Of a stretch of DNA of 64,000 nt, positions 1 to 7,412 are shown piece by piece. The notes under the pieces are model-generated. The model searched no databases, was not told the origin of the DNA, and worked only from the letters and a program-made list of their open reading frames with translations. A program made the position numbers and the translations under genes. Source of the DNA: Burkholderiales bacterium RIFCSPLOWO2_02_FULL_57_36 (GTDB lineage: Bacteria > Pseudomonadota > Gammaproteobacteria > Burkholderiales > Burkholderiaceae_D); NCBI GenBank assembly GCA_001770855.1, contig MESE01000094.1, positions 1 to 64,000 on the forward strand. The letters run 5' to 3'. The number at the start of each line of letters is the position of its first letter. Position 1 is the stretch's first letter.

Positions 1-1
1 C

Positions 2-94
2 GTGGCGGCACAGCTTGCCGACATCGGCAACAAGCCTGCGTTGGTCCGTTCGTTTTTCAAGCATCCAAGTGTCGCCTATATTTCTGACTTATGA
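2..94 (+). CDS. 3' end of an unidentified ORF (partial)
   Basis: An open frame enters from the left edge and stops at the TGA at 92-94, giving about 30 residues ending in HPSVAYISDL. It converges on the methyltransferase gene and overlaps its 3' end by 19 bp. I do not recognise it. It could be the end of a prophage gene such as an integrase, or a chance frame; 30 residues cannot decide. Confidence 0.2.
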   Translation: MAAQLADIGNKPALVRSFFKHPSVAYISDL

Positions 95-1494
95 GTAATC
101 AGGAAAGCGCGAACCTCTCCAACATGTCCGCCGCCGGCCGTCAATGTCGGGAACGGCTCGTCCATTCCTTGGCCGAATTGGTTATTGCGTAACTTGACCA
201 GGTGCGATGTCACGAGCGTTGTGTCCGCCTTACTTGTGACCGTAGCAGTCGGCTCGCTCACATCGCGCGGGCGAGACTGCCCAGCACGACCGCCGCAGCC
301 GACAAGCTGAGCGGTAACTACGGAATGGTGGTCACTGGTAGTAACGGTGCCAAAAGGCACTTTAACGCTGGTGCCGACTACTCCGGTGTAATGCTTGGCC
401 AGCATCGCCATGACCAGCGCCTGTTCACCACGATGTGCCCCGGTAATGGTTGCAATTGGTGCATCGACTGATGCTGTACGGTCGGCGCCATGATGAGTCA
501 GATGCATCAGGGTGGGAGATACAAGCCCGAAGCGTGGTGCGCCCGCCATGACAGTGTGCAGCGGTTCATCGATCTGCTGGCCGGTGCTGTTCTCGGGAAA
601 CTTCACGATAAATGGATCAGCCGAATTAACGACAAACTTCATGATGCCCTTGGCGATTCGGCGCAGCGTCGCGTCTTTCAGCGGCCGCTTGCGAGTAAAA
701 ATTGACGGGCAGGGGATCGACCAATCGATGCATTCGGCGGCCGTAGCCCAAGGCAACAAACCGCTTTTCGCGAATCCCGGCAACTTTGGATTGTCATGAG
801 TCGGCGATGGCCAGACGATCGGCAAACCATCGCGGCGCGCGAAAATGTATAGACGCTTGCGAATAGTTGGCGTGCCATATTTGTAAGCTCTGAGAATCCG
901 GTGCTCGACTTTGTAACCCAGTCCAGCGTATAGCCGGCCCATTGGGAAGTCGGCACCGAGCGCATCATAAATTTCAGGTATATCCGGATGATCTTTGGCC
1001 AATCCTGTTGAGAGTGCATCTATGAAGGCACGGAAGGTGCGGCCTTTCTCGGATTTAATGGGCTTCCCGGCGTCATCCAGCGGCCCCCAATCCTGAAATT
1101 CTTCGACGTTCTCAAGTGCGATCGCGCGCGGCATCTGAAACGTTCCCCATTTCAGCGTAACCCACGCAAGGCCGCGAATCTTCTGCTCGCGCGGTTTCCC
1201 GCCCTTGGCCTTGGAGTGATGCTTGCAATCCGGGCTGAACCAGGCAAGACCGATCGGGCGTTGGCCTGTGACGAAGCCGGGATGAATGTCAAACACATCT
1301 TCTTGATAGTGCGCAGTTCGAGGGTGATTGGCAGCATGCATGGCCAACGCTTCGCCGTCATGATTAATGGCTACATCGACCGGACGGCCAAATGCCTGTT
1401 CAATGCCCTCGGATGCACCGCCGCCCCCGGCAAAGTTATCGATGTTCAGTTCGTTGCCGAGGTCAAGCGGCAGGCTTAAAAAATCTCGCTTCAT
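76..1494 (-). CDS. Phage DNA (cytosine-5) methyltransferase
   Basis: This 472-residue protein should transfer a methyl group from S-adenosylmethionine to C5 of cytosine. The N-terminus has motif I (FAGGGGASEG, about residues 21-30). The catalytic-cysteine motif is a variant, SPDCKHHSKAKGG (about residues 87-99), in place of the classic PCQ. Motif VI is seen as ENVEEF (about 128-133). The C-terminal half is the probable target-recognition region. The start codon ATG overlaps the stop of the upstream reverse transcriptase (ATGA, 1491-1494), so the two are probably translationally coupled. It is the last gene of the leftward operon. Such phage enzymes usually protect DNA from host restriction; a role in the retroelement is not shown. 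Confidence 0.85.
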   Translation of the reverse strand: MKRDFLSLPLDLGNELNIDNFAGGGGASEGIEQAFGRPVDVAINHDGEALAMHAANHPRTAHYQEDVFDIHPGFVTGQRPIGLAWFSPDCKHHSKAKGGKPREQKIRGLAWVTLKWGTFQMPRAIALENVEEFQDWGPLDDAGKPIKSEKGRTFRAFIDALSTGLAKDHPDIPEIYDALGADFPMGRLYAGLGYKVEHRILRAYKYGTPTIRKRLYIFARRDGLPIVWPSPTHDNPKLPGFAKSGLLPWATAAECIDWSIPCPSIFTRKRPLKDATLRRIAKGIMKFVVNSADPFIVKFPENSTGQQIDEPLHTVMAGAPRFGLVSPTLMHLTHHGADRTASVDAPIATITGAHRGEQALVMAMLAKHYTGVVGTSVKVPFGTVTTSDHHSVVTAQLVGCGGRAGQSRPRDVSEPTATVTSKADTTLVTSHLVKLRNNQFGQGMDEPFPTLTAGGGHVGEVRAFLITHKSEI

Positions 1495-2699
1495 GCAAAC
1501 TCCCTTAATTGTTTTCTATATGATTTTGTCAATTGCCGATTTACCGAATGTCCGCGCTGAAGCACGGCATTCGCCAGGCGCGCACGGTCGGCATGACTGG
1601 CATTCGACTGGCCCAACAATCCGAAATAGCTGTTCGCCGATGCATAGACGTCGCCGGCATCCATGGACAGAATCCTGCCCACTGCTTGTGCGACTGTCCG
1701 TCGGCGCGACCGGGTATTCCATGGCTTGATCACATGGCCGACGAAATCGACGCCGCGATCGACTGGCTGCAAAATGGTTTTGCTCGGGTTCAGACGTGCA
1801 TGCAGCACGCGTGGCAGGAATGCATCGATCTCGGCATGCGCGGCATTGAGCCACTGCGGCGAATCGTGCAGCAAAATGAAATCATCGACGTACCGGATGT
1901 AATGCCGGGCGCCAATGCGGTGCTTGGCATGCTGGTCGAGCACGTCCAGGTAGACGTTGGCGAAGAACTGCGACGACAGATTGCCGATCGGCAGGCCAAG
2001 GTGTGCCGGCTGGTTGGTCAGGCGCTTGTGCGGCGGCACGCGCTCCAGCAGGGATGCATTCCCGCGGTACTCGAAGTCTTGGCGCGGATCGTGGAACAGG
2101 ATCACATCGGCAAGCCAAAGCCACCATGGTTCTTGCACGCGCGCAGCGATCAGGTCCCGCAGGACATTCTTGTCGATGCTGACGAAGAAGTTCGCCAGAT
2201 CGCATTTCAGGTACCAGGCCGGTCTTGTCCAGTTCTGCGTGATGCTGCGGATCTTGGCTTCCAGTCGGCGCGCTGCGTAAAGGGTGCCGCGCCCAGGAAT
2301 GCACGCGCAGCTGTCGGCGACAAACGAGGAATAGAATCGCGGGGCGATACGGTTGTACAGCAGGTGATGCACGATCCGGTCGCGGAAGTCTGCTGCCCAT
2401 ACTTCACGGGCTTTCGGTCTGGTGACCACGAAACAGATTGACTTGCCCGGCCTATAACTGCCGGCGGCCAGCTCGTCATACAGGCGCGACAAATTACGCT
2501 CTAGATTCTGCTCGAAAGCCAGGGCGGTTTCTGTATTGCGTTTGCTTTTCCGGCAGTCGAAGTAAGCCTGGACCAGATCAGGAAAAGAAAAATCAGCATG
2601 GTGGCGCTCGGATTGATCTGCGGACGGCGCGAGCGCGCAGCGCTGCGCTCTTGTTGTTGTTGTTCTGGTTGCCGTTGTTGAAGTTCTGATACCAGGCAT
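1491..2699 (-). CDS. DGR-type reverse transcriptase
   Basis: This enzyme copies the template repeat RNA into adenine-mutagenised cDNA. The polymerase motif YVDD is encoded at 1881-1892. The palm motif IGNLSSQ, matching the [ILV]GxxxSQ form typical of DGR enzymes instead of QGxxxSP, lies at about 1968-1988. The recognisable domain begins with FSFPDLVQAYFDCRKSK just after the template repeat, and no ATG, GTG or TTG lies between the repeat and this point. The nearest in-frame ATG (2697-2699) is inside the template repeat, and the frame stays open up to 2930 with other ATGs at 2828 and 2882. The start is therefore uncertain; the catalytic region is intact. Length is about 400 residues from the chosen start, and the gene is coupled to the methyltransferase by a 4-bp overlap. 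Confidence 0.9.
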   Translation of the reverse strand: MPGIRTSTTATRTTTTRAQRCALAPSADQSERHHADFSFPDLVQAYFDCRKSKRNTETALAFEQNLERNLSRLYDELAAGSYRPGKSICFVVTRPKAREVWAADFRDRIVHHLLYNRIAPRFYSSFVADSCACIPGRGTLYAARRLEAKIRSITQNWTRPAWYLKCDLANFFVSIDKNVLRDLIAARVQEPWWLWLADVILFHDPRQDFEYRGNASLLERVPPHKRLTNQPAHLGLPIGNLSSQFFANVYLDVLDQHAKHRIGARHYIRYVDDFILLHDSPQWLNAAHAEIDAFLPRVLHARLNPSKTILQPVDRGVDFVGHVIKPWNTRSRRRTVAQAVGRILSMDAGDVYASANSYFGLLGQSNASHADRARLANAVLQRGHSVNRQLTKSYRKQLREFA

Positions 2700-2722
2700 A
2701 ATCAGAGTTGGCTGCGTGCTGC
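2616..2722 (-). repeat. DGR template repeat (TR)
   Basis: This 107-bp segment lies between avd and the reverse transcriptase and is a near copy of the 3' ends of both target genes. Read on the minus strand in the targets' frame it is rich in AAC codons (N-F-N-N-G-N-Q-N-N-N-N-K). Against VR1 it differs at 8 positions, all adenines in the TR. Against VR2 it differs at 14, of which 13 are adenines. Its GC-rich 3' part, including the 14-bp palindrome GCGCAGCGCTGCGC (2635-2648), is unchanged in VR1 and has one change nearby in VR2, as expected of the initiation-of-homing region. Confidence 0.95.
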
Positions 2723-2896
2723 GTCCTGTTGTGCTATCTACGTCGCCCTGCCGAAGGCCGGAGCCGATCAACGGGGAAACTGCGCCAGACCGTACCTGGA
2801 CACTGCCAGAGGTATCTGCGATGCGCATGTCGGTGGCCTTGTGAGCCAGCGGCACAACCAGATTAAAAGTTCGTTCAGTCATAGTGGCCGTGACCC

Positions 2897-3250
2897 TTAT
2901 GAAGCAGACGAAAGTGCGGAACGGCGCCATCCACCCGCCTGCTTGCCGACGCTATTGGTCAGATCGATTGCTTTGGCATACTGGCCGGTCGAAATCATCC
3001 GCTTGTCTCGTGAGAGGCGCAGCAGTAGTTCGGCGACCTGCAGGCGCTCGATCAGTTCGCCCAAGTGCGGCGCTTTATCCCGAGCGCTGTTGGCGCGGAA
3101 TATGAGCACCACAATCTCAACGCATTCCTCACTGATCTTTCCGCCAATCGATGCCTTGAAATTGCGTGGCATGTTCTTGACTAAATCAGTGACAACGTCG
3201 AGAAGATCGTAGGCGACCTTATATATCGGCAGATTGGTGTGGAGTGCCAT
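2897..3250 (-). CDS. avd: Avd-like DGR accessory protein (four-helix bundle)
   Basis: This 117-residue, mostly helical, basic protein starts MALHTNLPIYKVAYDLLDVV. It has the pattern of the S23/Avd family, whose BPP-1 member forms a barrel-shaped pentamer that binds the reverse transcriptase and template RNA and is needed for retrohoming. The position between the target genes and the template repeat is the same as in the Bordetella phage BPP-1 cassette (target, avd, TR, RT). The assignment comes from size, fold pattern and context; sequence similarity could not be tested here. Confidence 0.85.
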   Translation of the reverse strand: MALHTNLPIYKVAYDLLDVVTDLVKNMPRNFKASIGGKISEECVEIVVLIFRANSARDKAPHLGELIERLQVAELLLRLSRDKRMISTGQYAKAIDLTNSVGKQAGGWRRSALSSAS

Positions 3251-3268
3251 GCTGATGAAATAGTTAAA

Positions 3269-3733
3269 TTACAAAATAATTAATCTGCGGACGGCGCGAG
3301 CGCGCAGCGCTGCGCTCTTGTAGCTGTTGATCTGGTAGCCGTTGTCGAAGTACTGACACCAGGCATAATCAGAGTGGGCTGCGTGCTGCTCGCAGGACCA
3401 GTACCAATTTGGTTTGAATTGTTCCTTCAGATTGGCGTACAGAAGCGCCTGTTCACGGCGCGTCGGCAATTCACCGCCAGCCTTGACCGCCCATTCCACG
3501 GCATTCGCCCAGGTGATTTCCTCGGCTTCACCGGACAGCAGGATCAGGTGATGGCTGGAAGCACCATCCTTCCCGATGATGATGCCGGCATAGTGTTCGC
3601 CGTCGTTCAGATCGATTTCAGCTTCGGGCAGCGAGAAAAGACGCTTTTCTTTGATCTGCACTTCGAATGCTGCGATTACTTCGGCCAGCCGGTTGTGCTC
3701 GGTTTTGATCGATTCAAGCGTGATGGTGGTCAT
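3269..3733 (-). CDS. DGR target protein 1 (DUF1566/C-type-lectin-like)
   Basis: This 154-residue protein ends in the variable repeat VR1. The C-terminal segment WYWSCEQHAA...WCQYF...KSAALRARAVRRL is the DUF1566 (Lcl C-terminal) signature common in DGR targets, with variable side chains displayed on a C-type-lectin fold. I chose the ATG at 3731-3733 (MTTITLESIK), which follows GAGGAG at a suitable distance; the frame stays open upstream only because it runs through VR2. No signal peptide or membrane segment is seen, so the product is either cytoplasmic or carried on the virion. It lies between target 2 and avd. The binding partner is unknown. Confidence 0.9.
   Translation of the reverse strand: MTTITLESIKTEHNRLAEVIAAFEVQIKEKRLFSLPEAEIDLNDGEHYAGIIIGKDGASSHHLILLSGEAEEITWANAVEWAVKAGGELPTRREQALLYANLKEQFKPNWYWSCEQHAAHSDYAWCQYFDNGYQINSYKSAALRARAVRRLIIL
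3283..3389 (-). repeat. DGR variable repeat 1 (VR1)
   Basis: VR1 aligns with the template repeat over 107 bp without gaps. All 8 mismatches are at template adenines (on the coding strand A to C once, A to G three times, A to T four times). They change Asn codons to His, Tyr, Asp, Ile and Ser, and one Tyr to Cys. The match ends four residues before the stop codon of target 1. Confidence 0.93.
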
Positions 3734-3765
3734 GTGGGCGGACTCCTCTGAAAATTGATAAAGGA

Positions 3766-4377
3766 CTAAATGGCTAATCTGCGGACGGCGCGCGCGCGCA
3801 GCGCTGCGCTCTTGCCGTTGCCGTACTGGTCGCCGTCGTCGAAGTCCTGACACCAGGCACAACCAGAGTCGGCTGCGTGCTGCGTTGAGCTCCAATACCA
3901 AGCCGGATCGAATGCTTCTACTGCGTCAGCCTGAAACACCTCTGCGGCAGTCTGCGCAGGCAATTCACTGGTGTAGGGATAAGTCGGTGGAACCGCTGAC
4001 ACATTGATGCCAGAGCGCGCATAAAGATAATTTTCTTCGGCGGTTGGCTTCAGGTTTCGATAGAGGATTTCGAGTTCGTCCTGCGATGGCAGGTACCAGT
4101 CGTCATGTCCGGCAATGTGCAGGTCCAGTGACCATTGCGCGAGTTTGCTTCCAGCTGCAGCCATCGCATGGGTATTCGCCAGGCCATCGTTGTAAGACAG
4201 CGCGCCATCAACAGTTTCCCGGGAATCATTCCAGACTATGTCTGCATGCTCGCCATCAGCTTTGGGGGCGACGATCAGTGCGAATACCTGTTCGCCGATT
4301 TTCACGCGGCCAGCGTAGAAGCCGCCGGCCATCGAGGTTCCGAGGATCGCTGTGATTTCTTGAATGGAGGATTTCAT
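3766..4377 (-). CDS. DGR target protein 2 (DUF1566/C-type-lectin-like)
   Basis: This 203-residue protein has a full DUF1566-type domain. The first half carries GGFYAGRVKIGEQVFALIVAP and DDWYLPSQDELE, and the C-terminus is WYWSSTQHAA...KSAALRARAVRRLAI within VR2. The chosen ATG (4375-4377) follows AAGGAA. The frame extends upstream to 4479 but without a convincing ribosome-binding site. It is longer than target 1 and shares a similar middle region. No signal peptide, membrane segment or fibre-like repeat is visible. It is the first gene of the DGR block after a 108-bp gap. Function beyond ligand display is unknown. Confidence 0.9.
   Translation of the reverse strand: MKSSIQEITAILGTSMAGGFYAGRVKIGEQVFALIVAPKADGEHADIVWNDSRETVDGALSYNDGLANTHAMAAAGSKLAQWSLDLHIAGHDDWYLPSQDELEILYRNLKPTAEENYLYARSGINVSAVPPTYPYTSELPAQTAAEVFQADAVEAFDPAWYWSSTQHAADSGCAWCQDFDDGDQYGNGKSAALRARAVRRLAI
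3777..3885 (-). repeat. DGR variable repeat 2 (VR2)
   Basis: VR2 matches the template repeat over about 109 bp with 13 mismatches at template adenines and one elsewhere (3793, T to G on the coding strand, next to the GC-rich homing region). Asn codons have become Asp (five), Tyr and Gly, and other A-containing codons have changed to Gly and Cys. The pattern differs from VR1, so the two targets were diversified independently from one template. Confidence 0.93.
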
Positions 4378-4421
4378 TATTTTCCTTGGTTGTTTTGCTT
4401 CTGAATAATTATTGAAAGGGC

Positions 4422-4477
4422 GGAGCCGTCCGCCAGGTACTTCGCTCAGGGAGGGACTTTTCTCCGGCGGCGGCTCC
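4422..4477 (-). other. Stem-loop in the gap upstream of the DGR block
   Basis: The 108-bp gap between the FtsK-gamma-domain gene and DGR target 2 has inverted arms GGAGCCG...CGGCTCC with further GC pairing inside, around a loop of about 30 nt. On the minus strand it is followed by only a weak T run (CCCTTTCAATAATT). It could attenuate transcription entering the DGR block or protect the RNA; it is not a clear terminator. Confidence 0.4.
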
Positions 4478-4485
4478 ATTGACCG

Positions 4486-5292
4486 TTAAGCAGGTACGGC
4501 GATCACATCCCGCAAGCCATTGCCGGCGGCAGGACCGACAATGCCGTCCTCTTCCATTTGATCGAGGATGCGTGTCGCAACCAGCGCATCGATCTTCAGT
4601 TCGCGCTTGACGATCGATATGGATGCCTTATTGAGCTCGCGCACGAATGCGACGGCCTTGGCGTAGAGCGCGTCGTATTGGTCCGCCGATTCGGTTTCGG
4701 ATGCTGGCCCGGTGTCGGAGTTCTCATCGCCTGCCTGGGAACTGGTCAGCAGATCTACTTCGCCTTGCTGGAATTCAGCCTTTCCTTCTTCACCGTCGCC
4801 GTAGTCTTCCGGCTCATCCTCGGCTTCCAGACTGACCTTGATCTGTTTGTCCATCAAGAACAGCAGCTTCGTGACATCGACTTCCAGCGGTTCGGATTTC
4901 TGCACGCGGCAAGTGACGATGACCGTGCCGCCTTCCTTGCATGTGAACCGGAAGTTATTGCACTTGGCAGCGATGAAAGCGATGTCTTCATCGTTCGAAC
5001 CATCGACAAACACGCTGAAGCGCACGAACGGCATTTCCAGCGCCCACTTGATTTCGCCCATCTGCGGATTGCGCAGGGTCGGTGCGTGGCTTGGATCGAT
5101 CATGTCGATGGTTGCGCCCGGATCCTGCGTGTAAAGCGCATCCCGTAGCGTTGGCGAGAATTTCAACAGCACAGCATTCGATGTCTCGAATTCCAGCTTC
5201 AGATCGACGGCGAGAACCTTTTCATCACCGTGGATTTCTTTCCGAGGGTTCACATCGGCAAGTCGCAACGATTCTTTGTTTAGGCTGAACAA
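4486..5292 (-). CDS. Phage protein with C-terminal FtsK-gamma-like winged helix
   Basis: This 268-residue protein starts at a TTG (5290-5292) preceded by CAGGAGAG; the longer frame upstream only reads through the KTSC gene. The C-terminal 65 residues (YAKAVAFVRELNKASIS...RILDQMEEDGIVGP) match the pattern of the FtsK gamma domain, a winged helix that binds directional DNA motifs in FtsK. The middle is acidic (EDEPEDYGDGEEGK). The N-terminal 150 residues are an unidentified domain. The motor domain of FtsK is absent. It lies in the recombination operon between KTSC and the DGR. A DNA-binding role is likely, the process unknown. Confidence 0.75.
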   Translation of the reverse strand: MFSLNKESLRLADVNPRKEIHGDEKVLAVDLKLEFETSNAVLLKFSPTLRDALYTQDPGATIDMIDPSHAPTLRNPQMGEIKWALEMPFVRFSVFVDGSNDEDIAFIAAKCNNFRFTCKEGGTVIVTCRVQKSEPLEVDVTKLLFLMDKQIKVSLEAEDEPEDYGDGEEGKAEFQQGEVDLLTSSQAGDENSDTGPASETESADQYDALYAKAVAFVRELNKASISIVKRELKIDALVATRILDQMEEDGIVGPAAGNGLRDVIAVPA

Positions 5293-5344
5293 TTTTCTCT
5301 CCTGGAGTAGTGGGTTCTGGTTGAGGGGATGCGGCGTTACGCGA

Positions 5345-5608
5345 TTAGCTGATTTTTTCGTACGGATACACGTCCGGGAACGGCTTGATGACTTTGCCGA
5401 AGTGCGAGCCGATCGATTCAGCATTCTTGATTGCGCCGAACTGCTCGGTGCCAAAATTCGAATAGTGGTAGACGCTGCCCGGGCCGGATTTCGACTTGAA
5501 CTGGATGGCCAGTGTGTTGGTTTCCGGATCATGGCCGATCGCTTCGATCTGGGATGACTCGACGGCGTTGAGTGCAATTTCCGGGCGGATTTTGATTGAG
5601 GTGTCCAT
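5345..5608 (-). CDS. KTSC-domain protein
   Basis: This 87-residue protein has the layout of the small KTSC family: Ser-Ser near residue 18, then IGHDPETNTLAIQFKSKSG and VYHYSNF, ending before residue 80. In known genomes this domain often sits near lysyl-tRNA synthetase or in phage recombination operons. Its biochemical role is not established. It lies 24 bp downstream of the exonuclease gene, in the same operon. Confidence 0.75.
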   Translation of the reverse strand: MDTSIKIRPEIALNAVESSQIEAIGHDPETNTLAIQFKSKSGPGSVYHYSNFGTEQFGAIKNAESIGSHFGKVIKPFPDVYPYEKIS

Positions 5609-5632
5609 TTTTTTCCTTATTTTTGAGGGTGA

Positions 5633-7387
5633 TTAAAGATTGACGGCAATGCGGTTGCCAGCCGCTTCGAGATCCATGTCAAGCAGCCATGCGACCACTT
5701 TGCTTTCATGAACGCGGAAGTGCAGGGAAAGAACTTCGATGATCTCCTCGTCGGTCGGACCGGTGGCGGTTGCCTTGGCGGTGAATGGCATGGATGCTGC
5801 AGGGTTGAGTTGTGTAACCGTTGCAGTCGGTGCGGCGCCGGCCCGTTCCGCGGTAAGCGGCGGGTAGACGACGGCTGGCGGTTGCTCAGCTTCCACACGC
5901 TTTGCAGCGGCTTCCTCCTCACGGCGCTGTTGTGCGGCTGCCAGCATTGCCTGTTGGCGCTCGGCAGCAGCTTTCTCCTCCGCTTCGCGCTTGGCTTTGG
6001 CCTCGGCCTTGATCCGCTCTTCTTCTTGAATTCGCGCACGCTCGGCAGCCAGGCGCTTTTCCTCAGCTTCCTTGTGCTCCGAAATGCGCAGCCGGATCAA
6101 TGCGGTGCAGTCGTCATTCGCCTTCAGGACGATCTGTGCCGCATCCGCGAATAGGAACGGATGGTCGACCGCGATGTCGCGCAGGGTATTGAGGTTGAAC
6201 TGGATCTTGTCCGCGATCGCGTTGGCTTCGATCTTGAACCGGGACAACTCGGTGTCCACAGCGTCGCGCAGGCTGGCGATACTTTTCTTGCCCTTCATCA
6301 CGCCAGCGAAGTCGACCGGTACAGTGGGCATGTACGGCTTGCCAAGGCGCTTGTTCAATCCGTCGATATGCTCCGCAGCCTTGTCCTTGGCGCCCTGTTG
6401 AATCTCGATGCGGATGGTTTCTTTGCGGGCCTTGACGAGTTTTTCCAGCATCAGGCGCGTGGTGCGCGCCATTTCGCTGTACATCGCCACGGTCTTGGTC
6501 ATGTCGTCAATGTCGGCCGTCTGTGCCAGTGCGCTTGCTTCGGCGGCTTCCAGTGCATCCTGGGCTTTTTGCAGCACCTTTACCGCTGCTTCACAGTCGG
6601 CAAACGCCTGGTCATCGGACGGGTTCTTGTCGATGTCCTTGATGAACGACTGCAGGCGATCGCCGAAGATGGTCAGATTGGATTGCAGTGTGATCGCACC
6701 GTTGACCCGAATTGTCAGTGCAGGCAGGTCCATGACCGGCGCGGCAACGGCGGCCGGCAGTACTTCGACGTGCTGATATTCAGCAAGGTCTATTGTGAAC
6801 TGCTCCCAGCCTGCGATGATTTCTTCGCGAAGGGCCGCGTCGGGGTAGTACAAGCAATGCTGTTCCTCGACCAGCCGCTCACCTTCCCACTTTGATGCCA
6901 TAAACAGGACACGGTGGCAGTCAGCGACCATGCACTGCTGTTCCATCTGTACCCGATAATGCTTGAGCAGCACGTTACCGGACCAGCGCTCGCGGTGCTC
7001 TGGTGCGATTGTCTCCATGTCGGCGAAACAAGCGCGCAGCTCATCGTTGAGGCTTTTGTGCTCAAACGCTGTGCTTTCGTCCATGGTGAGCCCGTCGAAC
7101 GACGCGCTGAATTTCCCATGAGATCCAACGACGGGATAAAGATCCTCCTGGATAAGTGCCTCGCCGATCGGACGGGCCAGTGCCTCAAAGCGGTGCCCAT
7201 TGTCGAAGAGTGTTTGCGTTGCGGAATCGACTTCCTTCACGGCGCCGGTAGCGCACTCGTGCAGCAGTTGTGATCGTGTCTTGTAGGGCGAGCATCCCAG
7301 CATCGCAGGTGCGTCACTGGCGTTGAAGTGGTTGGCGCGGTAGGCGTGCCATTCGGCGCTGCCTTGGATCAGGTCATGGGTTTGCAT
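5633..7387 (-). CDS. YqaJ-family (lambda-exonuclease-like) nuclease with coiled-coil tail
   Basis: This 584-residue protein has an N-terminal YqaJ-type PD-(D/E)XK nuclease domain: QGSAEWHAYRANHFNASDAP (residues 8-27), then SFDGLTMDE and the FEHKS active-site element near residue 110. Such enzymes resect double-stranded ends to give 3' single strands for annealing. The C-terminal half is strongly helical and charged, with an Ala/Glu/Lys/Arg-rich coiled coil (about 435-500), and is longer than in lambda Exo. It is followed by the KTSC gene and preceded, 25 bp away, by the putative annealing protein: a two-gene recombination pair. Confidence 0.85.
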   Translation of the reverse strand: MQTHDLIQGSAEWHAYRANHFNASDAPAMLGCSPYKTRSQLLHECATGAVKEVDSATQTLFDNGHRFEALARPIGEALIQEDLYPVVGSHGKFSASFDGLTMDESTAFEHKSLNDELRACFADMETIAPEHRERWSGNVLLKHYRVQMEQQCMVADCHRVLFMASKWEGERLVEEQHCLYYPDAALREEIIAGWEQFTIDLAEYQHVEVLPAAVAAPVMDLPALTIRVNGAITLQSNLTIFGDRLQSFIKDIDKNPSDDQAFADCEAAVKVLQKAQDALEAAEASALAQTADIDDMTKTVAMYSEMARTTRLMLEKLVKARKETIRIEIQQGAKDKAAEHIDGLNKRLGKPYMPTVPVDFAGVMKGKKSIASLRDAVDTELSRFKIEANAIADKIQFNLNTLRDIAVDHPFLFADAAQIVLKANDDCTALIRLRISEHKEAEEKRLAAERARIQEEERIKAEAKAKREAEEKAAAERQQAMLAAAQQRREEEAAAKRVEAEQPPAVVYPPLTAERAGAAPTATVTQLNPAASMPFTAKATATGPTDEEIIEVLSLHFRVHESKVVAWLLDMDLEAAGNRIAVNL

Positions 7388-7412
7388 TATTCTTCCTTTT
7401 TATTGTTGAGGG

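Noticed and set aside
2-94. The left-edge frame as the C-terminus of an integrase
   Set aside because: Only 30 residues, and no catalytic Tyr context is visible. Position alone does not support the name.
1533-2441. 302-residue plus-strand frame antisense to the reverse transcriptase
   Set aside because: It is a shadow of a high-GC coding region. The minus strand has clear RT motifs.
3734-3901. Longer start for DGR target 1 (to 3901)
   Set aside because: The extension only reads VR2 of the neighbouring gene in another frame; the ATG at 3733 has a ribosome site.
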